This document shows, in pieces, positions 49,446-57,302 of a stretch of 64,000 nt of DNA. The notes under the pieces were generated by a model. The model was not told the origin of the DNA and did no database searches. It saw nothing but the letters and a program-made list of their open reading frames with translations. Each line of letters starts with the position of its first letter. Position 1 is the first letter of the stretch. Source of the stretch: an uncultured Christensenella sp. (GTDB lineage: Bacteria > Bacillota > Clostridia > Christensenellales > UBA3700). The position numbers were made by a program, and so were the translations under genes. Where the stretch lies: positions 1-64,000 of the forward strand of contig CAJTVJ010000002.1 in the NCBI GenBank assembly GCA_910579785.1, read 5' to 3'.

Positions 49446-50963
49446 TTATTTTTTATCAGCAAATATATTGGTAAATATGTTAAACAAATCAGTATTTACC
49501 GTCGGTTGGTAAGTGCTGATAGTGGGGTAGGATGATAAGTCAAGCTTGAAGTCCTTTCTTGATTTACCGTCTTGGTCTTTAATAGTCGTATAGAACTTTT
49601 CTGTTCCAAGTTCTGCCCAATAGAGAGCCGCATACTTCAAAGCGTCGCAATCTGCGTCGGTATAGCTGAATGCTGCGGTTGCTTGGTTGGAAGTCTTACC
49701 GCCTTTCTTGCAGTTGCCGAGCGAGCCGCCGAGAACAGGGCTTGGATCGTTGGTTTCAAGACCGTCAAACTTTTGCATAGACTTGATAAGACCGTTGCCG
49801 TATACTTCTATTTTGCATGAAAGATTTGTGAACTGAGCATTTTTAAGTGAGATATAACTCTTTGTGTCGCGGATAAGGTCGCCGGCAGCGAATTCACAAG
49901 CTTGCGGAACGAACTCATTCTTTATTGACACGTCTATTGTCCAAAGGTCAAGATCCTTGTTGTAGTTGACCGTTGTTCCGTTGTCATAATACTCGACTCT
50001 GCTCAAATCGTATACTGCCCAACCTGCGCCGTACGTACCGAAGCTGTATCTGGTTTTTTGGTCTTCTGTATAGTTTTCTACTATATTGCCGGTCAAGTTG
50101 CCGTCTTCATCTCTTTCCCAATATCTTGCGGGTATTCTATTGAGAGGCTCCCAAGCTTTTCTGTCCTTGTTGAAAGAAGGAAGCTCCTTTCCTGCAAGAG
50201 TAGTGCCTTCCGGATAGGTGGTAGCTGTCTGGACGTACTCAGGCAATTCAGGCTCTTTGTCGCTTTCAGATATTTTATCATTGGCTGTGAGCTTAAATCC
50301 CTTATTCTTGTTTGTCAACGTAGTGTTGTAAGCTCCCATGATATATTTAAGATTTTCTTGCAAATTTTTGCTTGTAGCAAATTGAGCTCCGCCTTTGTTA
50401 CCCTGTCTTCCTACTGAGAATTTGTCGTTGGAGAAACTTTGGATATTGTAGCCGAACTTACCTTTAAACGAACCTATCATATTGCCAAGTCCGTCCAATC
50501 TCGTTACGCCCGATACCGTCTGTGAGAAAGTACCGTTCTTACCTGTGACGGACGAATAGGTGCTTCTTACTCCTACGTGAGCGGTACCCAAATTGGTTTC
50601 GCGAGCTTCAACGGAAGCGTCGGTCATTATGTAGTATACCGCTTGGGTCACGTTGTTGTAGTTGGTAGCTGCCAAAGCATAGATCGCCGCAGCGATTTTG
50701 TTGGTGTCTCTGCCCAACTCATACTTCGTCTCGTCAAGCATCTCTTGTACGGATACAATTTGCTTGCCGTCCGCAGTAATTTTTTTCAATTGCTCTGCGT
50801 CAATTGATTTTTGCATGTCGCCCAGGAAGAATACGTCGACAGGTGTAGGAGGAACCGTCTCATTCTTGCAGGCTGCCAAAGTTACGCAAAGCACGCTGAC
50901 TATCAATATGACAGCCAAACAGCTCATGAAAACTTTGGTCTTCTTTGATTTAAAAGAATTCAT
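49446..50963 (-). CDS. Large lipoprotein of unknown function
   Basis: A 505-aa exported protein. The signal (SKKTKVFMSCLAVILIVSVLCVTLAAC) ends in the lipobox LAAC with the lipidated Cys near residue 32, then a Pro-rich linker (ETVPPTPVDV). The mature part is Thr/Asn/Tyr/Gly-rich with beta character and contains an acidic helical start (DMQKSIDAEQLKKITADGKQ). I do not recognise a domain. A strong promoter and GAGGTG ribosome binding site suggest high expression. It lies between the nahK operon and nagA, so a role in glycan binding is possible but unproven. Confidence 0.72.
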   Translation of the reverse strand: MNSFKSKKTKVFMSCLAVILIVSVLCVTLAACKNETVPPTPVDVFFLGDMQKSIDAEQLKKITADGKQIVSVQEMLDETKYELGRDTNKIAAAIYALAATNYNNVTQAVYYIMTDASVEARETNLGTAHVGVRSTYSSVTGKNGTFSQTVSGVTRLDGLGNMIGSFKGKFGYNIQSFSNDKFSVGRQGNKGGAQFATSKNLQENLKYIMGAYNTTLTNKNKGFKLTANDKISESDKEPELPEYVQTATTYPEGTTLAGKELPSFNKDRKAWEPLNRIPARYWERDEDGNLTGNIVENYTEDQKTRYSFGTYGAGWAVYDLSRVEYYDNGTTVNYNKDLDLWTIDVSIKNEFVPQACEFAAGDLIRDTKSYISLKNAQFTNLSCKIEVYGNGLIKSMQKFDGLETNDPSPVLGGSLGNCKKGGKTSNQATAAFSYTDADCDALKYAALYWAELGTEKFYTTIKDQDGKSRKDFKLDLSSYPTISTYQPTVNTDLFNIFTNIFADKK

Positions 50964-50994
50964 AATTCACCTCTTATTTTATTTTTGTACAAAC

Positions 50995-51023
50995 ATTATA
51001 ATATATATATTTTTTTTTGTAAA
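50995..51023 (-). promoter_or_regulatory. Promoter of the large lipoprotein gene
   Basis: On the minus strand TTTACA (51023-51018) and TATAAT (51000-50995) are 17 bases apart with an A/T-only spacer. Confidence 0.75.
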
Positions 51024-51142
51024 GAGAGAATTGACTTTTTGTTGAAATAATATTGCAATTCGGCAAATGACATATCTTTTGGTTAAGTTTTTAATTGTTT
51101 ATAAGAACAGGAATATACAAAGTTTAATAATTTGACAAAATA

Positions 51143-51172
51143 TTGACAAGAATATTGAAAAAGTAATATAAT
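51143..51172 (+). promoter_or_regulatory. Promoter of nagA
   Basis: TTGACA at 51143-51148 and TATAAT at 51167-51172 are 18 bases apart, giving a leader of about 44 nt. Confidence 0.78.
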
Positions 51173-51222
51173 AAACTCGACAGCGCAGTGTGCGGCGACA
51201 GTTAATACAGGCAGGTAAAAAG

Positions 51223-52383
51223 ATGGTACTGACTTTAAAAAATGCAAGGATATATACTTGCGGCAAGTTTAAGAGAGGCAACGTAATAATTAAAGACGGA
51301 GTGATAGCTGAGATATCCGATAGAGAGCAAGGTCAAGTCGTCGACGCAGGCGGCAGACTTTGCGTTGCCGGATATATAGATATACATACCCACGGAGGTT
51401 GGGGCAAGGACTGCATGGAGACGACGAAAGACGCGATCGACACTATAAGCAGATACCATCTCTATACGGGGACAACGTCGTATGTGCCCACGACAATGAC
51501 GGCGAGCGTTGAGGATATCAACAAAGCCGTCGCCAATATAAGAGAATATAAGAGTAAGTACGCCCGTATTTTGGGTATTCATTTAGAAGGACCTTATCTT
51601 GCGCAAAAGAGCGCGGGCGCGCATCCGCCGCAGTTTTTGATGCCGCCGTCCAAAGACGACTCTTTTGTCTTTGACAATGACGACATAGTCGCAAGGGTTA
51701 CGCTTGCGCCCAATCTCGACGGCGCGGCTGAGTTTTGTAAGAAGGCGACTCAACGTGGTATACAGGTGTCTATGGGACACGACGATAGCATAGACGACGA
51801 GATATACGCATGCGTAGAAAGCGGCGCCGACAGCGTGACGCATATGTACAACTGTACCTCGCGTCCTTCGCGCAGAGTTACTCCTAAAAAACATTTGGGA
51901 CTTACCGAGGTCGGACTTGCCGACGGTAGAATAACAGACGAAGTAATTGCAGACGACAGACACGTGCCCAACGCGTTGTTCAAGATGATATACCGACTAA
52001 AAGGCGCGCAAGGCATATGTCTTGTATCCGATTCTTTGAGCGTAGCGGGTATGCCCGACGGAGATTATTATCTCGGCAGCGGAGCAAGCGCCCAAAAGAT
52101 AAAGATAGACGACAACGTCGCCATCTTGCCTGATTTAAATACTTATGCCGGTTCGGTCACCCCCGTGGGCAAGATGGTAGCCAATCTTCACAGCATAGGC
52201 ATACCGCTTGAAGATTGTATCGATATGTGCACAAAGACGCCGGCGGCTCTTTTGAAAAGAGACGATATCGGCGATATAGCGGTGGGCAAGAGAGGAGATA
52301 TCAACTTGCTCAACGACGATTTAAGCATTTATGCAACAGTGCTTGACGGAGTATTGATAGATAGGCAGGCATTAGAAATATAA
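51223..52383 (+). CDS. nagA: N-acetylglucosamine-6-phosphate deacetylase
   Basis: A 386-aa metal-dependent amidohydrolase that removes acetate from GlcNAc-6-phosphate, feeding amino sugars to glycolysis or cell-wall synthesis. The TIM barrel shows GYIDIHTHGGWGKDCME (metal HxH region), GIHLEGPYLAQKSAGAH (metal Glu), VSMGHDDS, DSVTHMYNCTSRPSRR and the catalytic Asp in CLVSDSLSVAG. I chose ATG 51223 since the protein then begins at the family's usual LTLKNARIYT; a GTG at 51190 lacks a ribosome binding site. No nagB follows; an esterase gene does, after 32 bases. Confidence 0.92.
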   Translation: MVLTLKNARIYTCGKFKRGNVIIKDGVIAEISDREQGQVVDAGGRLCVAGYIDIHTHGGWGKDCMETTKDAIDTISRYHLYTGTTSYVPTTMTASVEDINKAVANIREYKSKYARILGIHLEGPYLAQKSAGAHPPQFLMPPSKDDSFVFDNDDIVARVTLAPNLDGAAEFCKKATQRGIQVSMGHDDSIDDEIYACVESGADSVTHMYNCTSRPSRRVTPKKHLGLTEVGLADGRITDEVIADDRHVPNALFKMIYRLKGAQGICLVSDSLSVAGMPDGDYYLGSGASAQKIKIDDNVAILPDLNTYAGSVTPVGKMVANLHSIGIPLEDCIDMCTKTPAALLKRDDIGDIAVGKRGDINLLNDDLSIYATVLDGVLIDRQALEI

Positions 52384-52415
52384 GATTTTTATGAGATAAG
52401 GCAAAGGAGGGATTT

Positions 52416-53408
52416 ATGTCAAAGGAAAGCAGACAGCGTGACAGGCAAGAGCGCAAAGTTGCAAAAAAGAGGAAGATAAGCACCTCTAAGCTGGCTAAAC
52501 TTGTCTTTGACGTAGACGATTCCGTCAAGAGTTTTATCACCAACAGCTACAAGAGCAGCAATAAGATAATCGAGATAACCAACGTCATATACGACCCTGC
52601 CGAGTCCGACGTGTGTATGCTTGATCTATTCAAGCCCGAACTTGTGCTTAATTCGCCGTTGCCTGTGCTTGTCAACGTGCACGGAGGCGGCTGGGTCACC
52701 GGCGACAAGCGGTGGAGAGTTGCGCAAGGCAGGATATTTGCAGACATGGGAATGTGCGTGATAAATATCAATTACGGACTAAGTCCCAAATACAGATACC
52801 ACCAATCATTGAGGCACGTCTTGACGGCAATGAAATGGCTTGAAAACAATGCAAAAGAGTACAATCTCGATCTTAACAACGTCTTTATTATGGGCGATTC
52901 TGCAGGCGGCCAGATTGCGTGCCAGGTATGCGCGGTATTGCACAATAAGGAGTTTTTTGCAAGACTTGGAGTCGATTGCGTTTATTATCGTTTAAAGGGC
53001 GCGATAATCAACTGCGGCGCGGTGGATTTTGAAGATTTTTATAAGAATCCTATGGCAATAGATATAATTTGCGATATGACGGGAAAAGAGCTGGAAAATA
53101 TAGACGAGTACGAATATAAAGACTTGCTCTACACCATTCCTTGGATTGACGCCGACTTTCCGCAGAAAGTGTTTGTCTCGTATGGAAAGAACGATATATT
53201 CGTCGGCAAACATCATATCGCGCTATTTAAAAAGCTTGACGAACTTGGCAAAAATTACGTGCAGTATTGCGGCAATTTCCCAGGTTTGCATTGCTTTCAT
53301 TTATTCTATAAGACAAGCGAATCAAAGGGAATGTATATTGCCGCAAAGAAGTATCTGATGGACCTAGTCAGAGGCGTCGACGAGTTTGTCTCCGTTGCGG
53401 ACAGGTAA
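52416..53408 (+). CDS. Alpha/beta hydrolase (HSL-type esterase)
   Basis: A 330-aa cytoplasmic esterase of the hormone-sensitive lipase group. The oxyanion motif is VNVHGGGWVTGDKRW, the nucleophile Ser is in IMGDSAGGQIA, the catalytic Asp is likely in the VSYGKNDIFVG segment and the His is in FPGLHCFHLF. The N-terminal 40 residues are very basic (SKESRQRDRQERKVAKKRK). An AGGAGGG site precedes the ATG. Co-transcription with nagA suggests removal of acyl groups from sugars, but that is inference. Its TAA is directly followed by the stop of the converging gerC-like gene. Confidence 0.88.
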   Translation: MSKESRQRDRQERKVAKKRKISTSKLAKLVFDVDDSVKSFITNSYKSSNKIIEITNVIYDPAESDVCMLDLFKPELVLNSPLPVLVNVHGGGWVTGDKRWRVAQGRIFADMGMCVININYGLSPKYRYHQSLRHVLTAMKWLENNAKEYNLDLNNVFIMGDSAGGQIACQVCAVLHNKEFFARLGVDCVYYRLKGAIINCGAVDFEDFYKNPMAIDIICDMTGKELENIDEYEYKDLLYTIPWIDADFPQKVFVSYGKNDIFVGKHHIALFKKLDELGKNYVQYCGNFPGLHCFHLFYKTSESKGMYIAAKKYLMDLVRGVDEFVSVADR

Positions 53409-54467
53409 TTATTTCATAGATACGTTTACGCTTACGTCGAGGGTGATATCTTGAAGATAGCCCTCTTTTTTATACAGCTCGATATTCGACGCATACGCAG
53501 TCTGTCCCAAGTAGAATATGTCAAGTCCTTGCTCTTTGCAGGTCTCAAAGCATTGCGTGACGTAATTTGAGATAAGCTGCTTAATGAGTTCGACGCTTTT
53601 TTCTTCGTCAATGTTTTCCGGCACGTAAGCCTTGTCGTTGAAGGTAGTCTTGATTTTTATCTTGGCTTTGCCGTCTTTTGATACTTTGATATCTGATTTA
53701 GCGTTGACGATATCAACCTCGCCGAATTTGTCTTCATATTCGTAAGACAGCTCTCCGCCTTTGAGTTTGTTGAGTGCGAAGCTCAGTCCCTTTGTGGCGT
53801 CTTCGTTGAGATATGCCGAGTTATATCCGTCTGTGACAAAGCTCTCCGTGACGGATATATACGTCACTTCTCCCGTCTTTTCCACGCTGACGTAGGGAAG
53901 ATATACGCATCCGCCTATGCGGAATCTATTCATGATGTAATCTTTTATCGTCATAGGTATCACGCCGAGATCTTTACCGATATCTCTGAGGAAATGTCCA
54001 AGATAATAACCGCCGCCCTGACCGTTGGACAGCTTGGCATTGAGTATTTCCAACGGGGAATCTTTGCTCGCCACAACCATCGTGTTGTTGCAAAGCTCTT
54101 CGTTTTCCACAAAAAATCTCATTGCTTTGTCATTGTCTTTTGTCAGCAAGTCGTTTCCAAGCACCAATACCAACGTGTGGCACAGCGACACTGCGCCTCC
54201 CGTCTCATGACTCAGCCTTTCTAAAATTTCCGTTATAGTCTTACCCTTAGAAGAGTAGGTGAGAAATTCTTTTTGCTGACTTTGATCGGCTTTGAGAAGT
54301 TGTATTCCCATCTCATATTCATCGTCTTGCAAATCAAGAGAAATCGCAAGCACAATCGAACGGGCGCTGACGCTCTTTTGTTCTTCAAGGAAAGAGAATG
54401 TCACCAATATCAATAATATCACGGCTATGACCAGCCATTTTTTGTTGACGAATTTCGGTTTGTTCAT
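53409..54467 (-). CDS. Ger(x)C-family spore germination protein
   Basis: A 352-aa germinant receptor subunit of the GerAC/GerKC type, placed at the outer face of the spore inner membrane. Family features include the two-part body with LSHETGGAVSLCHTLVLVLGNDLL, NNTMVVASKDSPLEILNAKLSNG and a C-terminal domain with KSVELIKQLISNYVTQCFETCKEQGLDIF. Unusually, the N-terminal hydrophobic segment (KKWLVIAVILLILVTFSFLEE) has no lipobox cysteine, although these subunits are normally lipoproteins; it may be held by an uncleaved anchor. It overlaps the permease gene by 4 bases. Confidence 0.85.
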   Translation of the reverse strand: MNKPKFVNKKWLVIAVILLILVTFSFLEEQKSVSARSIVLAISLDLQDDEYEMGIQLLKADQSQQKEFLTYSSKGKTITEILERLSHETGGAVSLCHTLVLVLGNDLLTKDNDKAMRFFVENEELCNNTMVVASKDSPLEILNAKLSNGQGGGYYLGHFLRDIGKDLGVIPMTIKDYIMNRFRIGGCVYLPYVSVEKTGEVTYISVTESFVTDGYNSAYLNEDATKGLSFALNKLKGGELSYEYEDKFGEVDIVNAKSDIKVSKDGKAKIKIKTTFNDKAYVPENIDEEKSVELIKQLISNYVTQCFETCKEQGLDIFYLGQTAYASNIELYKKEGYLQDITLDVSVNVSMK

Positions 54468-55618
54468 GCGTTGCCTCCTTGGATAGACTGCGCGGCGGAC
54501 GTATCGGCTTGCGCATTTTGCGCCTCTTTGTTTTGCGGCATTGTTTTTTCTTTTTTACGTTGGCTGATTCTCATAGCGATATATGCCGCTATCGTTACGC
54601 AAAATTCCGCAAAGAACGCATAATATCTCAGCCAGCTTGTCGCCCATTTGTAATTGGTGTTGAGATTGCCGATTACGTAGCATATCACTACGCATACGAC
54701 TGCGCCGCATATCGCCGCAACCAAAGCCCTATTGCCGAAAAAGAACTTTGCGCATTCCGTCATCGCATACAGCAGCAGCGAGAACTTTGTCACGCACATC
54801 ACCATCCAGGCGAGCACTGTCGGCAGGTCCGCCGAGCCTATCATAAACGAAATTTTATTGAGTGATGAGATATTGATGAAGGCATTGCCTATCAATTCGC
54901 CTGCGCCTCCGAAAGTGCAGGTGAAGAGTATCATAAGTCCCACCGTGCACACCAACGTGCCTATCACCGTCAGCACAGTCCACAGCGCAAGGCGGTATTT
55001 TTTGCGGTTGGGGGATTTACACACGTGTATAAACAGCAGAGGAGTGAAATCGCCAAACCACATGAGATATCTATCGCCGGCGACAGCCAGCTCTCCCGAT
55101 ACCTTAAAAGGCATAAGGTTGAGTATATTGAGATTCACGTTGGAAAACATTGCGAAAAACAACAGCGCAAACGCCATTATCCAAAAGAATATCTGTGTAG
55201 AACGCGCTATTACTTTTCCGCCTTTATGCGCAAGATAAGTGCACGTTGCAAGCAAGGCGAGCGTGATAAATATCCAGCTTACGTTGTCGTATATCGACGT
55301 TGAGATATAAGATACGCCCTCGCTGCCCAGCACAGTGCTTTTGATAAACGACGAGGAAAATACCAATATGGCAAATACGCCTTTGAGCCACTTAGGCACG
55401 TCGAGTTGCAACAGCGAGCCATTTTTGGTTATGCCGTATACAACCGCCATCATCATCATTTCGACTATCACCAAAAATGCCATTATCATATATCCGTTGT
55501 TGCTTGCCGCTTTTACGAAATACTGCGGCAGCATTACCACTTTGAAGGTGACTATTGTGACAAATGCCAACAACAGGAACTGATCTTCATATACTTTATT
55601 CAACTGATCTTCTTTCAT
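54464..55618 (-). CDS. GerAB-type spore germination permease
   Basis: A 384-aa membrane protein of the APC superfamily with about ten membrane segments, the B subunit of a germinant receptor. It begins with YEDQFLLLAFVTIVTFKVVMLPQYF and shows the family's MIMAFLVIVEMMMMAVVYGI and FFWIMAFALLFFAMFSNVNLNILNLMPF segments. B subunits bind the germinant, an amino acid or sugar, which cannot be deduced. The C-terminal tail of about 35 residues is Gln/Ala-rich and disordered. GGAG lies 5 bases before the ATG. Confidence 0.88.
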   Translation of the reverse strand: MKEDQLNKVYEDQFLLLAFVTIVTFKVVMLPQYFVKAASNNGYMIMAFLVIVEMMMMAVVYGITKNGSLLQLDVPKWLKGVFAILVFSSSFIKSTVLGSEGVSYISTSIYDNVSWIFITLALLATCTYLAHKGGKVIARSTQIFFWIMAFALLFFAMFSNVNLNILNLMPFKVSGELAVAGDRYLMWFGDFTPLLFIHVCKSPNRKKYRLALWTVLTVIGTLVCTVGLMILFTCTFGGAGELIGNAFINISSLNKISFMIGSADLPTVLAWMVMCVTKFSLLLYAMTECAKFFFGNRALVAAICGAVVCVVICYVIGNLNTNYKWATSWLRYYAFFAEFCVTIAAYIAMRISQRKKEKTMPQNKEAQNAQADTSAAQSIQGGNA

Positions 55619-55686
55619 ATTTGCTCCGTGGGCTATTGATTAAGTTCATGCGAAGTATTTTCACTCATGACACCTAGACAGTAGTT

Positions 55687-57180
55687 TTAATTTTCTTGAT
55701 TTTGCGTATTGTTTTCGTCCTGACTTTCGTTTTGATTTTGCTCGATAGTCGTACGTTGACGGGTACGGTTGGAAGTGGGAACGGAATAGGGACGTTCGCC
55801 AAATTCTTGCAACTGCGCTTTGATTGGTCCGTCTTGCCAATCGTGTATAAGCGAAGGGGCGAATGGTGACATATATGCGATACCGTAACTGTTTATCGAA
55901 CACAGGTATGCAAGCACTCCCGTCATGACAAGCAGTATTCCGACGATTCCCAGCACGCCGCCTACTGCGACAAATGCAAATCTCAGTATGCTTGACGAAT
56001 TTATTTCGTCGGGTATGCAGTACAGACCTACCGTGGATATCGCGACGATTATCACCGACGAGATAGAGAACAGTCCCGCTGTGACCGCCGCTTCGCCGAG
56101 TATGATGGCGCCGACAACCGACAGCGCCATGCTGACGTATCTCGGCATACGTATCGACGTCTCGTTGAGTATCTCGAATATCACCAGCACAAACAGCATT
56201 TCCAGCAGAGGCGAGAGCGGTATATTGGTGATTTGACCGAGCACCGACACAAGGTATTTTATTGGGAATAATTGATAGTGGTGTTCTTGCAGCGCGACGT
56301 AAATTCCCGGCATCAAAATCGAGAATATCAAAGCAAAAAGTCTTACTATACGCACCATTGACGCGCGATAGCTTTTGATATAATAATCTTCGCTCATTTG
56401 GAAGTTTTCATACATCAAAAAGGGCAGCGTCAGCACCGCCGGCGACCCGTCGACCAATATGGCAACTCTGCCTTCTAAAATCTTACCTACAACGGTGTCG
56501 GGTTTTTCACTCGATCCCACGTGCGAGAAAAGCGAAAATTTATTTTCTTCCAAGTATCTCGATACATATGACGATTCTACTATGCCGTCTATATCTATCT
56601 TTTCGATTTGTGTCTTGATTCTGTCGACTATTTTGGGGTCTGCTACTCCGTCCAAAAAGCATACGGCTATCTTGGTCTGCGTATATTTGCCCACGTTCAT
56701 TATCTCAAAATTGAGTTTGGGCGACGCCAGCCTGCGCCTTATCAAAAACATATTGGTCTTCAAGTCTTCGATAAAGCCTTCTCTCGGTCCGCGAAGCACC
56801 GTGGATACTGGCGGCTCGGCAACGGCGCGCAGCTGATACTTCTTTTCGCTGTATCGGAAAAAACTTTCCGCTCCGTCGGCAAGCAGCACTATTTCGCCTG
56901 CGGATATCTCCGACACAGCCTTGACGTAGTCGGGTATCTCTTGGATAGGGGTCGTCATTTGAGTGTTTTCGTTGAGCATATCCATCGTCACAGCGCCATC
57001 GCCTTGCAACGCCTTTAATGGGGAGAGGATATTGTCCTCAAAAAGCAGCGTGTCTATATATCCGTCGATATAGAAAAAACATGCCGACCTTCCGCATACC
57101 GTCAGCTCTATCGTCCTCAAATCGCACGTACCGCAAAACTCATTTTTGATCTTGTCATATTCTTCTTTATAATTCAGCAT
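55687..57180 (-). CDS. GerAA-type spore germination protein
   Basis: A 497-aa A subunit of a germinant receptor. The cytoplasmic N-terminal domain (1-250) contains the family signature VGKILEGRVAILVDGSPAVLTLPFLMYENFQMSEDYY. About five membrane segments follow, with SILMPGIYVALQEHHYQLFP and the FEILNETSIRMPRYVSMALSVVGAIILGEAAV stretch. The C-terminal tail is Asn/Gln-rich. It is the first gene of gerA-gerB-gerC, with 68 bases to gerB. No ribosome binding site is visible before the first ATG, so a later start cannot be excluded, but the N-terminus looks intact. Confidence 0.92.
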   Translation of the reverse strand: MLNYKEEYDKIKNEFCGTCDLRTIELTVCGRSACFFYIDGYIDTLLFEDNILSPLKALQGDGAVTMDMLNENTQMTTPIQEIPDYVKAVSEISAGEIVLLADGAESFFRYSEKKYQLRAVAEPPVSTVLRGPREGFIEDLKTNMFLIRRRLASPKLNFEIMNVGKYTQTKIAVCFLDGVADPKIVDRIKTQIEKIDIDGIVESSYVSRYLEENKFSLFSHVGSSEKPDTVVGKILEGRVAILVDGSPAVLTLPFLMYENFQMSEDYYIKSYRASMVRIVRLFALIFSILMPGIYVALQEHHYQLFPIKYLVSVLGQITNIPLSPLLEMLFVLVIFEILNETSIRMPRYVSMALSVVGAIILGEAAVTAGLFSISSVIIVAISTVGLYCIPDEINSSSILRFAFVAVGGVLGIVGILLVMTGVLAYLCSINSYGIAYMSPFAPSLIHDWQDGPIKAQLQEFGERPYSVPTSNRTRQRTTIEQNQNESQDENNTQNQEN

Positions 57181-57259
57181 ATATGAGTTATTGCTTATTC
57201 AAAGAAATTTATACGATTATTTTAAAATTGATAAAAAAGAAATGTGATTTGTGATAAAA

Positions 57260-57284
57260 ATACGCGCGCCGTTGGGCGCGCGTA
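57260..57284 (-). terminator. Terminator after beta-mannosidase
   Basis: ATACGCGCGCC pairs with GGCGCGCGTAT around GTTG or its complement; read on the minus strand it is followed by a TTTTTAT run, 18 bases after the stop. Confidence 0.9.
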
Positions 57285-57302
57285 TAGCGTTGTAAAAGTC
57301 TA

